Of a stretch of DNA of 64,000 nt, positions 31,784-42,300 are shown in pieces. Source of the DNA: Spinacia oleracea (taxonomy: Eukaryota; Streptophyta; Magnoliopsida; Caryophyllales; Amaranthaceae); assembly GCF_020520425.1 (NCBI RefSeq), contig NC_079491.1:23613449-23677448 (forward strand), read 5' to 3'. Each line of letters begins with the position of its first letter. The stretch's first letter is position 1. The notes under the pieces are model-generated. The model saw only the letters and a list, made by a program, of their open reading frames with translations. It had not been told where the DNA came from and made no database searches. The position numbers and the translations under genes are program-made.

Positions 31784-34399
31784 ATGGATGAGCATCAAGA
31801 CATGGAGAAATTCGGGATGGAAAATGATTTTGAGGGGGGGCAGTATATTGGGGATGAATTTTTTTACAGAAAGCGGAAAGAAAAAACAGTTCAATCTAAG
31901 GATGATGCAACGTATGGTGTATTTGCATCCAGTAGTTCTGAAGATGATGATGATGGTTCCTTATCTGGGAAGAAGAAAAACAAGAGGCGAAAAGGGGGGA
32001 TTATTAAGAAGGCAGATTACTCGAAACCCATTAATTTTATTTCCACTGGTATTTTTGCTCCTAATGAGGAGGTAGAGCTTAATACCAAAGGGGGTGTTGA
32101 AAATTCTGAGGGTGAGGAGGGTGCAGATGGGTTTAAACCCGGGCTTGGGCTAGGTGCTGTGGCAAATGTTGGAGTTGGATTGGGGTTTGGGGCGGGTTTG
32201 AGTAATCGAGGGGAGAAAGGATTGGGAGGTAGGAGGGATGATGGTGAAGGGGAAGAGGATGATGAAGAGTTGTTCTTGCCGACCAGCTTTGGGAGGAAAA
32301 TCAAGGAAGGGGCAGAAAAGCGGCGTGAGAAGGCAAAATTGGCTGGGCACAGTGGGGGGAGTAAGTCTCAGTCAGGAGGGGTAAGGAGAGGTTCGGATGT
32401 GTTGGACAGTAATGTGGGGGTTTTTGAGAAGCACACAAAAGGGATTGGGTTGAAGTTGCTAGAGAAGATGGGGTATGGTGGTGGTGGGTTGGGGAAGAAT
32501 CAGCAAGGTATTGTTGCTCCCATCGAGGCGACGAAGAGGCCGAAGGGGGAGGGGTTAGGATTTAATGACTACCAGGAGAACAAGAACTTGCCCACCTTGG
32601 TAAATATACCTCCACCACCTGAATTGGAGGGAAAGCAATTGTCTCTGAAGAAGGAGGAAAAACCCTGGAAGAAACAAGCTCGAGCTCGTGCTAAGAAGAA
32701 AGAAAGTATTATCACTCCAGATGAGTTTTTGGCGATGAAGGCAGAGGAACAAGGGCCGGATTTGGTACTTCAGAAGGTGGTGGATATGAGGGGTCCCCAG
32801 GTTCGGGTGTTAACAAATCTGCAAAATCTGAATGCCGAAGAGAAAGCTAGGGAAAGTGATATTCCCATGCCAGAGCTGCAGCATAACATTAGATTGATAG
32901 TAGACCTGGAAGAGCTTAATATTCAGAAGGTGGATCAGGATTCCAGGAATGAGAGAGAAACTGTCATTGCATTGCAGAAGGAGAAGGAAATGCTCCAGGT
33001 AGACGCTATGCGCCAGAAGAAGCAGATTGATTCTATGATGGAGATATTGCAGGTTCTAGACAGTATTGAGGAAGAGAATACGTCCGGGAGATTGACTTTA
33101 GAATCCCTTGCAAAGTCCTTCGGAGATCTCCAAAGGAGGTTTCCTGAGGAATATAAACTTGGTAACTTGTCTTGCATAGCATGTTCACTTGCTCTTCCTT
33201 TGTTAATTAGAGTATTCCAAGGATGGGATCCACTTCAGAACCCATTGCATGGTATGGATGTCATAGCTATGTGGAAAGGTTTGTTGCAGGGAGATGAGGA
33301 TCATGACATTTTTGAGGATGCATCAGCTCCATATTCACAGTTGGTGGCTGAAGTAGTGTTTCCTGCAGTTAGAATAGCGGGTATAAACACATGGCAGGCT
33401 AGAGATCCCGAGCCTATGCTCCGGTTTCTGGAATCATGGGAAAAGTTGCTTCCACGCTCCGTGCTACAATCACTTCTTGATATGGTTGTGATGCCTAAGT
33501 TGTCTGAAGCAGTGATTTCTTGGGAACCTTGTAGAGAAACTATACCAATCCATGTGTGGGTGCACCCCTGGCTTCCATTGCTTGGACAGAAGCTGGAGAC
33601 TCTCTATCAAGCTATTCGTATAAAATTAGGAACTGTTCTTTATAAATGGCATCCTAGTGATATGTCAGCCTATACTATCCTATCACCTTGGAAGACGGTA
33701 TTCGATGCTTCAAGTTGGGAACAACTTATTTCCCGGTCCATCCTTCCCAAGTTGATAGATGTGATGAGGGAATTTCAAGTTAATCCTGCTAATCAAAAAC
33801 TTGATCAGTTTTACTGGGTCATGACTTGGGCTTCTGCAGTTCCCATACATCACATGGTTAACTTACTGGAGTCACAATTCTTCAACAAATGGCAGCAAGT
33901 TCTGTACCACTGGCTTTGTACAAGTCCGAACTTTGAAGAGGTTCTGAAATGGTACAATGGATGGAAAGATCTTTTTCCTGCTGAACTTTTGGCCAACGAA
34001 CGTATTCGGATGCAGCTAAACCAAGGCCTGGAGATGATGAGCCAGGCTGCTGAAGGTTTGGAGATGGTTCAGCCTGGCGTGAAGGAGAACATTAGCTATA
34101 TGAGGGTGCAAGAACAAAGACAATATGAGGCTCAGTTGAAAGCCTCCCAACAAACAGATGATGTGCCTAAGACCTTAAAAGAAGTTGTTGAATTCTATGC
34201 ACAGCAGCAAGGCTTGCTCTTCAAGCCAAAACCTGGGAGATTACACAGCCATCACCAAGTATATAGCTTTGGCAGTGTAAGCATTACTGTGGATTCCTTG
34301 CATCAGAAGATCTACGCTCAAGGCCATGGAGAATGGTCTTTGGTTACTCTTGATCAACTCCGGCAAATGCAGAACATTTCTGGTTCGGGACGGCACTGA
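31784..34399 (+). CDS. STIPL1: Septin and tuftelin-interacting protein 1 homolog (NTR1/STIPL1-type, G-patch)
   Basis: Intact single-exon gene of 871 aa. In plants and yeast this family (TFIP11/Ntr1) recruits and activates the DEAH helicase Prp43 through its G-patch to take apart late spliceosomes in the nucleus; in Arabidopsis NTR1/STIPL1 also affects circadian splicing. Visible parts: TIP_N acidic/basic N-terminus (about 1-95; DFEGGQYIGDEFFYRKRKE); Glu/Gly-rich linker; G-patch at about 216-262 (GIGLKLLEKMGY, GLGKNQQGI, GEGLGF); short coiled coil about 385-430; GCFD-type helical region about 440-700 (GWDPLQNPLHGMDV, WVHPWLPLLGQKLE); C-terminal conserved end (LLFKPKPGR, LVTLDQLRQM). The start has A at -3 and G at +4. 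The length matches plant homologs (about 850). The 5' leader (about 31600-31783) is pyrimidine-rich; transposon remnants begin about 300 bases upstream. Confidence 0.96.
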   Translation: MDEHQDMEKFGMENDFEGGQYIGDEFFYRKRKEKTVQSKDDATYGVFASSSSEDDDDGSLSGKKKNKRRKGGIIKKADYSKPINFISTGIFAPNEEVELNTKGGVENSEGEEGADGFKPGLGLGAVANVGVGLGFGAGLSNRGEKGLGGRRDDGEGEEDDEELFLPTSFGRKIKEGAEKRREKAKLAGHSGGSKSQSGGVRRGSDVLDSNVGVFEKHTKGIGLKLLEKMGYGGGGLGKNQQGIVAPIEATKRPKGEGLGFNDYQENKNLPTLVNIPPPPELEGKQLSLKKEEKPWKKQARARAKKKESIITPDEFLAMKAEEQGPDLVLQKVVDMRGPQVRVLTNLQNLNAEEKARESDIPMPELQHNIRLIVDLEELNIQKVDQDSRNERETVIALQKEKEMLQVDAMRQKKQIDSMMEILQVLDSIEEENTSGRLTLESLAKSFGDLQRRFPEEYKLGNLSCIACSLALPLLIRVFQGWDPLQNPLHGMDVIAMWKGLLQGDEDHDIFEDASAPYSQLVAEVVFPAVRIAGINTWQARDPEPMLRFLESWEKLLPRSVLQSLLDMVVMPKLSEAVISWEPCRETIPIHVWVHPWLPLLGQKLETLYQAIRIKLGTVLYKWHPSDMSAYTILSPWKTVFDASSWEQLISRSILPKLIDVMREFQVNPANQKLDQFYWVMTWASAVPIHHMVNLLESQFFNKWQQVLYHWLCTSPNFEEVLKWYNGWKDLFPAELLANERIRMQLNQGLEMMSQAAEGLEMVQPGVKENISYMRVQEQRQYEAQLKASQQTDDVPKTLKEVVEFYAQQQGLLFKPKPGRLHSHHQVYSFGSVSITVDSLHQKIYAQGHGEWSLVTLDQLRQMQNISGSGRH

Positions 34400-35346
34400 G
34401 CTTTGCTGGTAGGCTGGTGCCCCATTCCCTATTATTTCGTTTACCCTCTTTCGGTTTTCCTCTCCATTGCAATCGCAATTCTCATAAAGATTGCGGAAGA
34501 TTACAAGCGGGTTCTCACTTTCACCAGGTATGTTCTATGTTCTTTTTCCATCGACTTTTAATGTTCGCTGTTTGGTTATGGTTAGTCCGTTATTAACTGA
34601 TATGTAGATATTTTTTATGGACGATAATGATTCTGATTGAAATTTTGTAAAAAAGAACCGGAAGAAGTTATAATCTGATGAGAACTAGGGTTAAGGTGGG
34701 TTTGAATCTAAATTTTGAGGCTGAATAAGGGATTCGTGTTACCAGTTGAGTTTCTCACTTGCTTATTTTCGGTAATTATGGGTTCAATTTCGTGTTATAT
34801 GTTGGGATTTTTTGCATAGAGTTATGAGGTGAATTTTGGATTTTTGGTAAATTTGTTTTTATTGGAAATTGTTGCTGTGATTTTATGGTTTTTTGTCTAG
34901 AATTATGATTAACTTGGCCTGGGTTTTTTAGCATTACATTAGATTACTGAAGAAACTTACTGAATTGCTTGGTGTGTCTTAGTAACATCACTCACAATAT
35001 ATCCAGGTGTGCCTTAAGAAGTATTCTTTTGGAAATTCTAGTTTTTCGGGGGTCTTTAACAAACTTTATCTCACCCGTAAATGCTAATCTAATATCAGGT
35101 ATAGGTGTGAGGAAATCAAAATCCAAGCGTGGGAGAGCCCACAAAAAGTGAAATTGGAGGAAGAGTTGAGGAGATTAGAGGTATATCTGAGTCTATAACA
35201 ATTGTAGCTTTTTGCTCAAATCAAATCCCAACCTGCTTAATTCTGAATTCAATCTAAATATCTGAAGCTTAAAATATATAGTGAATCGTGATGTATTAAG
35301 ATGATTGCATTGATATTAAATGTTGTGCTGGAATGTAAAAATTGTA
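34400..35346 (+). other. 3' flank of STIPL1, possible spliced 3' UTR
   Basis: Directly after the stop the sequence stays moderately GC-rich and exon-like to about 34528 (TTTCACCAG followed by GTATGTTC, a good donor). It then becomes T-rich and intron-like. This suggests a 3' UTR intron or readthrough transcript. No coding exon or domain was found downstream; the acceptor cannot be fixed, though CCAG-TCAATT near 37398 is one option. Confidence 0.35.
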
Positions 35347-35663
35347 CTCCCTCCGTCCCAAAATTATTGTCCTGTTTTCTAAATTGGGCGTCCCAAAATT
35401 ATAGTCCTGTTTCTAATTTTGGCTACTAAGGTTCCCACTTTCTCATGTACTATATTAATTAAAAAATAAATTGAAAACCCCACCCATGTACTATATTCCA
35501 CTTTCCTATGTACTATATTATCTTTCACATGTACTTTATTCCACTTTTCCATACAACTCAATCATCATTTGTACTTTATTCCACTTATTCATTTACTATA
35601 TTCCACTTTTCTTAAAATCCGTGTTTTTGGTCAAACAGGACAATAATTATGGGACGGAGGGAG
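35347..35663. mobile_element. Stowaway MITE (317 bp), TSD TA
   Basis: Terminal inverted repeats begin CTCCCTCCGTCCCAAAATTA on the left and, read from the right, CTCCCTCCGTCCCATAATTA. Both ends are flanked by TA. CTCCCTCCGT ends and TA duplication define Stowaway (Tc1/mariner) MITEs. The interior has TTCCACTTT...TACTATATT repeats and no coding sequence. Confidence 0.95.
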
Positions 35664-35938
35664 TAGATCATTAGTTTAAACATGTTTTTCTGAAGTGCTT
35701 GCAGAGTTGTAGTAGGAGATAATCCTTTGATTCCAAGTTAATGCTTAGTTGCTTACCTTTTCTGCGGTTACAGAAAATGTCATGTGTTATGAATTTTGTT
35801 ATGGAAATAATGAATACTAGTAAGACATTTACATTTTACAGAAAATATAGCCTTTGTTCTTTTACTTCAGGTGTACTCTAACTCATCTATCTGCCAGGTG
35901 TCCATCAAAACAATCAAGTAATTATAAAGGCCATAAAA

Positions 35939-36073
35939 CCACAAAGTCCACAATCAATCATGTCGTATCCTAGCTAGTGGTAACGATTGAGGGCTCGTGT
36001 CACGGATTTGAAACCCGCCTCCCCCATTTATATTTTTTAATGCCCTTATGTCTCATTCGTCAAAAAAAAAAGA
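35939..36073 (+). mobile_element. tRNA-derived SINE with 9-bp target duplication
   Basis: Contains an internal RNA polymerase III promoter: box A TAGCTAGTGGT (35971-35981) and box B GATTTGAAACC (36005-36015), 23 bases apart. A T-rich 3' region follows, ending in an A10 run. GCCATAAAA occurs just before (35930-35938) and just after the A tail (36074-36082). About 135 bp, typical for plant SINEs. Confidence 0.75.
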
Positions 36074-36082
36074 GCCATAAAA

Positions 36083-37848
36083 ATTGTATGACCATTTTAA
36101 ACCTAAGAAATTCAGTTTTGGATGAAAGAACTTGGTGATAATTAATTTTAGTAGTAGATAGCAAGGTAGTTAACGACTTAGACTACCTTTCTGCTTAGGC
36201 TAATAATCTAGGAGTAAATTTTTCATTGAAGAAATGACTGTAATTTTTTCGATGTACAAACGAATTGCGGAAAAAACAATAAAAAAGAGCAGAAAATTAG
36301 AGTAACAAGGAACACCATACTGAACTTTATTAGAGTCATTAATATATGTAATGTTACACAACTGAATTTCTAAAAACAGAACAGTACACTTTTGACAGAA
36401 CTGGACTTTACGAAACAAACTGGACTGAACTTTATGAAATAGAACTATACAGAACTGAACAGAATACTGTAGGAGTGCAGGGTTAGGGGCTGATGGGTCC
36501 GAAGGCAGGAGTTGCAGGGGCTGGTGGGTCAGATATGGGCTGCAGGGTAAGGTCCAAGCTTGGATTGTAGGATCAGGTTCAGGTTTGAGCTGCTGTCAGG
36601 TCTGAAGTCTTGGTTACATATGCTATACAACCTCTCTAAGAACAAAAACCCACTACACAACACATATAAGCATACTAGCATTCAATATCTTTATATTTCC
36701 TATGCTCTTAATAAATAGACTAGTCCATTCACGAAAACACTACCTACACTGGTCTGGTGATGTTGATTAACTTTTGGTAGAGGCTGGTAATATTTATGTA
36801 TACTATACTCTTTGTGCTTGTGTCTGAACTATCCAGCTAGTGTTGCTTCCTGTTCGTAGTTCTTTATCTTCATTTTACGTGGTTATTCTATAGTCTACCT
36901 GTTTGTTTTTCTTAGGCGGATTATTTTCTTCCTCGTGTAAATTAGGTTTTATTTGTTTTAAGTAAGTAATCATTACTGCTATGAGTTGATTAGCATAAAG
37001 AAATCAGAACTGAAAATCTGCATTGTATGATAATTGTCATGATTCAGCTAATGCTAAGATCTATGTGGAATTAAACGAAGACATGCTAGGTATTATCGTC
37101 TAGCAGTTGTTGCAAACATTCAGAAGATTATCCTAATCTGTAAGTATTAAAACTAGCTCAAAAGATCTACTGCAAGGTAGCAAGTTTTATGGCTAAATGA
37201 CTGAAAACATATATATTTTTTGTCAATGACATCTAGTTTAATCATTATTCTGAACTGAAATTAGAGGCTCCAACATGATTCTAGGAATCTAGGCTGTTGA
37301 CGTGTTGTGGTAGTGGTTTTTGTTGTATCTTTATCTGCTGCATTCCACTCTTACAATCTTAAAATAGCCTTTGATTTGATACATGAACTTTTCCAGTCAA
37401 TTACTAATTGAATATCGCCATTGGGCTCAAATTGAAGGAACAAACGAACAGAAGAATCCTACTGAAGAGCAAAAGGCTTGTGTCAGAGCAAAAGACTCGT
37501 AGGCTTGTGTCAGATTGATCTGCACTCCTCTAGACGAACCAGTATTATGATATTAAAAATAAATGCATGACAAAATTGTCTTATTATTTTTCTCAAGAAT
37601 TTGTGTGAAGTATCATGTTTAGACGTTCTGCATTTATGGCCTTGTCGTGTGTTCCTATCGTTGTATGTTATTCAATAAATAAGCTGCTACCCTTGGTGGA
37701 ATTTTAGGCTTTTGGGCTGTCAAATTCTAGATTCTAGACTTTTGTGTGATAAGGTGACTCTGTGGATGTGCGTGGTGTTAGGGTTTTCTTGGCTCTTCTG
37801 TTCTTGTGTGTACGACTCCTCTTCCTGAGCCATGCATCTGCATCTGAA
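36083..37848. other. Intergenic, no gene recognised
   Basis: AT-rich sequence with a GAACTGAAC/ACAGAACTG-rich patch (36380-36470) followed by a G-rich patch of GGGGCTGGTGGGTC words (36470-36600). The possible acceptor CCAG and exon-like segment at 37399-37560 could be part of a noncoding or UTR transcript from STIPL1. No open frame of interest. Confidence 0.45.
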
Positions 37849-38942
37849 GCAGGGTGTGACCCTCATTTCAAGAATTTAAAATTGTTGTATACATTGTTGA
37901 TTGTGATGCTTGGTCTGACTAGTTGACAGCTTGATTATATCTAGTGCTCTTTGGCTAATACTACACAAGTTTTATAAAGTTTATTACGAAGGTGGTTCAC
38001 TCTTTTGTCATGTTTGATCATACTCATTACTCCCTGGTCTCCTGTTCCTTACACAATACTTCTGAAATAAATCCCATTTGCTTCTTATCATGATGAGTGT
38101 GCCTGAAATCATAAGTTAACCCATGTCTAATAGACATTATGGTTTTTATATAGTTTTCGAAGAACTCTGAGAAGCTAATAGATGGTATAAAATACAAAAT
38201 ATAAATGCGTATTCTTAATTTCATCTAATGGACCAACTTTTTGGATGGAATTTTGTATTTTAGTCGAGCCGAGGGATGTGCAGTGCTTGCCAAACCACTC
38301 ATTTGTTTTACTCTTACATTCAGTGCCATTATTTAGGTCTAAAGAGTTATGCCTTTGTCAAACTTAAATATTCAGCCACTAACTTGTAGGCTATGGGGTT
38401 GTTTATCTAAGTGAACTGATTAATATTTTGCTGTGAAAAAGACCTGCAAGAGCTGTAGTATGCTTACTCATTTCCCTTGTTCCTCTGCCAGTTGTGGGCA
38501 TTACATGTATTATTCTTGTACAATGTTAGGTTTGCACGCACATTTAACTGGTGAAGTTTTTTTATTGCTTTCATTCATTCTCATTTCTCACACCTGATGT
38601 CTGGTGTTGTTGTTACTTGATTGATAAGAGAGGAGGGTTCATTGACTTTAGATTACTCATAAGATTACTTGTAGTTTGAGTTTTGCAGCTAGGGTTGATT
38701 GTGATAACCGTCTTGAGTTACGAGCTAAGCTGCATTCTTCTACACCAAGCTATATCCCGATGTACAGTTGTCATAGAGGCGCAGTTGCGAAGCTGGATAA
38801 TGTATTTGCATAGCAGGGGCTGACCCTCATTTCAATTTCAAGAGCTATAATTGCTGTATACATTGTTGATTGTGATGTTTGGTCTGACTAGTTGACAGCT
38901 TTTATTATGAATATGGTTCACGTTTTTGTCATGTTTGATTAT
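37849..38942. repeat. Direct duplication of a noncoding segment (37849-38022 and 38812-38942)
   Basis: Both copies share GACCCTCATTTCA, then ACATTGTTGATTGTGATG, GGTCTGACTAGTTGACAGCT and TTTTGTCATGTTTGAT in the same order. The first copy has about 45 extra bases (37933-37981) between the third and fourth words. Offset about 960 bases. Neither copy codes. Confidence 0.85.
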
Positions 38943-39320
38943 ATTCTACGTTGAATTACTTTTGTAATCCCTTTGCTAATTCTAAAAACTCAAACCAAGC
39001 CCTTTTCTGCGATATCATAACCAAATCAAATGCTTGTTGTTTAACGTGGTACATACAAAATAGGTCAAATCAAGGAACCATAATATATAGGTCAAATCCC
39101 GGAACAACATAGAATCACATTTGTTTTCCTTTTATCTAATCCTATACCTCAGAATCATACATTTATATACAACAAAACAATATTACACCCACTGTTAGGG
39201 TTGCCCTTTCAAAATTAAACATACAAAAGCTAAAAAGAAAATGCACAATCATTGGTCACTAGTTGGCTGTATATCTTGACCAGTATTAACTTACAACTTC
39301 GTTTAACTATAATTGGTCTA

Positions 39321-42300
39321 TCAAGCTTCTGCAGATTGTTGTACTTTTACATCAGATTCGGGTTCACAATTCCAAAGATCTTTCATCTCACCTCTGCAAA
39401 AGCCCAATATAGTTGCCACCCCTGAACAACAAGCATATTTATGGACATTAGGAATGTTTGACAAGAAGCAAAAAAGAGATACAGTTCATCATCAGCAATA
39501 TATTTTTACCTAATGTACATGGAACCAGGTACAATAGTGCAGGTTGACCCTCCTCCATCAGGTACAAGGCAACATACGTGAAGATAAGCCCTGTAAAAGA
39601 TTTAACAAATACAGAGAGTAAACAATAAAAACAACCGACTGCAAGAATCACAGGATTCATGGCGCAACGTCCCAATCGACTGCATACGGAGGCCTAAACC
39701 CCACAATTCTAGACTCCAAGCTTTCTTCAGGGAATCAAAGATGACCTAGGCGCCGCCTAAACCCCAGTGGTGTGAGAAAGCCACTTGGGAGCTTGTAATT
39801 CTTTTCTTGTTACTTGTATTTTCATTTGTTTGGATTTGAGGGAAGGAAGCTTCAATGTGCTAATTACAAATTTCATAAGCGAAAGTTACAGGGAAATTCA
39901 ATAGTCGCTCTATTTTTAAACGTAAATATCTCCAACTATGCTGGATAAAAGATATTAAAAACTTGATATTGTGAAACTATACATCGAGACGAATAAAATA
40001 AGATCCCACAAAAATAAATATGTTTTGAAATTAGAAGACTCTCTTTAGTTGTGAATATTGTCAAGATTCCAAGTAAAACTAACAAAAGAAAACGGAGGGA
40101 GTAATAGAAGGCAGGAAAAGAATAATTGAAAACTAAGTTCAACACAGAAGCCTGGGTAAGAAACCACTTACCAACACCATAACCAACTACCAACCAGAAA
40201 AAATATCCTCTGAATAATCCCTTCTTATGTGCCTTGTCATATCTGTTTTGAGTAAAGAGAGATACTTGAAATTAATATAAGAACGGCAAAACATATGTAC
40301 TTTTTTAAGCTTCAGCTTGACATCTGAATATAATAAAAACATCCATCCAATTTATCAAGCAAACCAAGCACCAAACCAAACAATTCCACCTTATTGTTTT
40401 AGATGATTTAGAAAAAAATGTCCTTGGACCTTGTAGCATTTTCTCATCTTAAGTATTTAGTTACTAATGCTTTCCTATGATATAGTTATGCTACAATTTC
40501 TGGTTTTGTTCATAGGTGGGTATCTATTGGGGGTATAGAATGAGGAGCAGAGGCAATATAAGAATCGAACCCTAAACCTCTCAGTAGCGGGGCAGGACAA
40601 CACTCGTAAGTGGTAACCTTTAGAGCATCTCTTGATACCTATATGATTTAGCTTATGGGCCAAGCCGGCAGAGGACATTCTCATTCTGATGTCTTCTAGC
40701 TATCACAAATTCTTATTTACAATGGGTGTACAATAAATATTGTACACCGGAGTAAAAGTTAACTCAAACTACTTAAAAGTTAAGCTTATATATGTAAAAG
40801 TTATATACTTTTAGTGATAAAAAATTTCATTTTAATAAAATTTATTTCTTCAAAATCAATAATAATGTATAAAATTAATCATTTAACCCTTTAAAATGTT
40901 TATCCATCAACTTTTTTTTACTAATATTAAAGTTAACCAAAAGTAGGTTAAAGTTACAAAAAATTGAATAAAAGTTATCTTGGTGTACAATAAATTTATT
41001 GTACACCTTGTGCGCACAAGACCTTTTGTCTAACTATTGGCCCAATACGGCTTTTATTTGAAAACAAAATCAAACACTTCTCCAACTTAAGGAGGATTCA
41101 AAAACTTTGGATAAAGTCCCCAATTTATAGAGTTATCCTTGCACATAAACCTTCATCCCTTTCAGATCAGAAATAATAGTACTGTTTTCAGATGTCAACT
41201 ATACATTGAGACCTAAACTTCAGAACACTAGAAATGAGGAATGGGTGCATAATAGTTTGTTAACATAATATTTTGTCCTTTATTAATGAAAACACTTTAT
41301 TTTAGCACACATATTAATAAGAGGTGACAAAGGAAGGTAATAGACAATAACATCCCTACCACTAACACACTAATCATGTACCCGCATACCCATGTAAGAA
41401 GTGTGTCAACTAAAAATAACTTTCCCAAAAAGGAAAGTGTGTCAGCTAAAAAAGAACGAAGTAAGTAAAAAAGAAAAGTTTAAATACCTGTAGCAAAATG
41501 AGACAAGTAAACCAGGAAAGAGAATGTCTCCGAAGCCAATCATATCATATCCCTTAAATGGATCATAAAAACGAGGGATTCTCAGAAGCATAGGAAGATT
41601 TTCGCCACCGCTATTTTGACCACTTGCAACCTGGAATAAATTAAAATTGCACTTAGGGGGGGAAAATGTTAAATTTGCATGACACGTTCCCTTGAACCTC
41701 CCCCAAATTAATCGAATTGAGGTTATCATGCCACGTTTCCACATTTCCTTTTCCGGTATATAGGATGAAGGCATTCAAGATATGTTTAAGCAACTATGAC
41801 CAAACTACCCTAGACAATACAAGATGCAATAGCTCCAGTGAAGACAAAGATGCATAATGATGTAAGTCGTAAGTACATGACGAATAATCTTACCGCAACC
41901 ATGACGCTTTGCTGGAATATTCTTTGTGAAATGAAGACCCAAAAGATGTCATAAAAGAATGCACAACACAGTAGAGCTGTTGCAACCTGTGTATAAACTG
42001 GAAATTTGGTCAGTCTAGTATGCTTCCAAAGTAGACAATGTAATGGAGAGAGTAATTTGCACCTTTATATTAGGCAACCGAATCATCTGCAGAACTCTGA
42101 TCATAAAACAAATTCCCTGGATTTTAGAAAATAAGAAAACCACTACTTAATAAGAAAACCACTACTTAATTTTCATGAATTTTAGAAGAACGAACCGAAC
42201 AAGTCAAATAGAAAGTAGCCTCAAGGTGAGCAATTTCATTTATTTGCACCCAAAAAATGGTTCTTCTAGATCCTTATATTTTATCAAAGAGAAAGCTGTG

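Noticed and set aside
41385-41465. Stowaway-like inverted words (GTGTGTCAACTAAAAATAAC and nearby)
   Set aside because: Partial similarity to a MITE end without a defined opposite end or target duplication.
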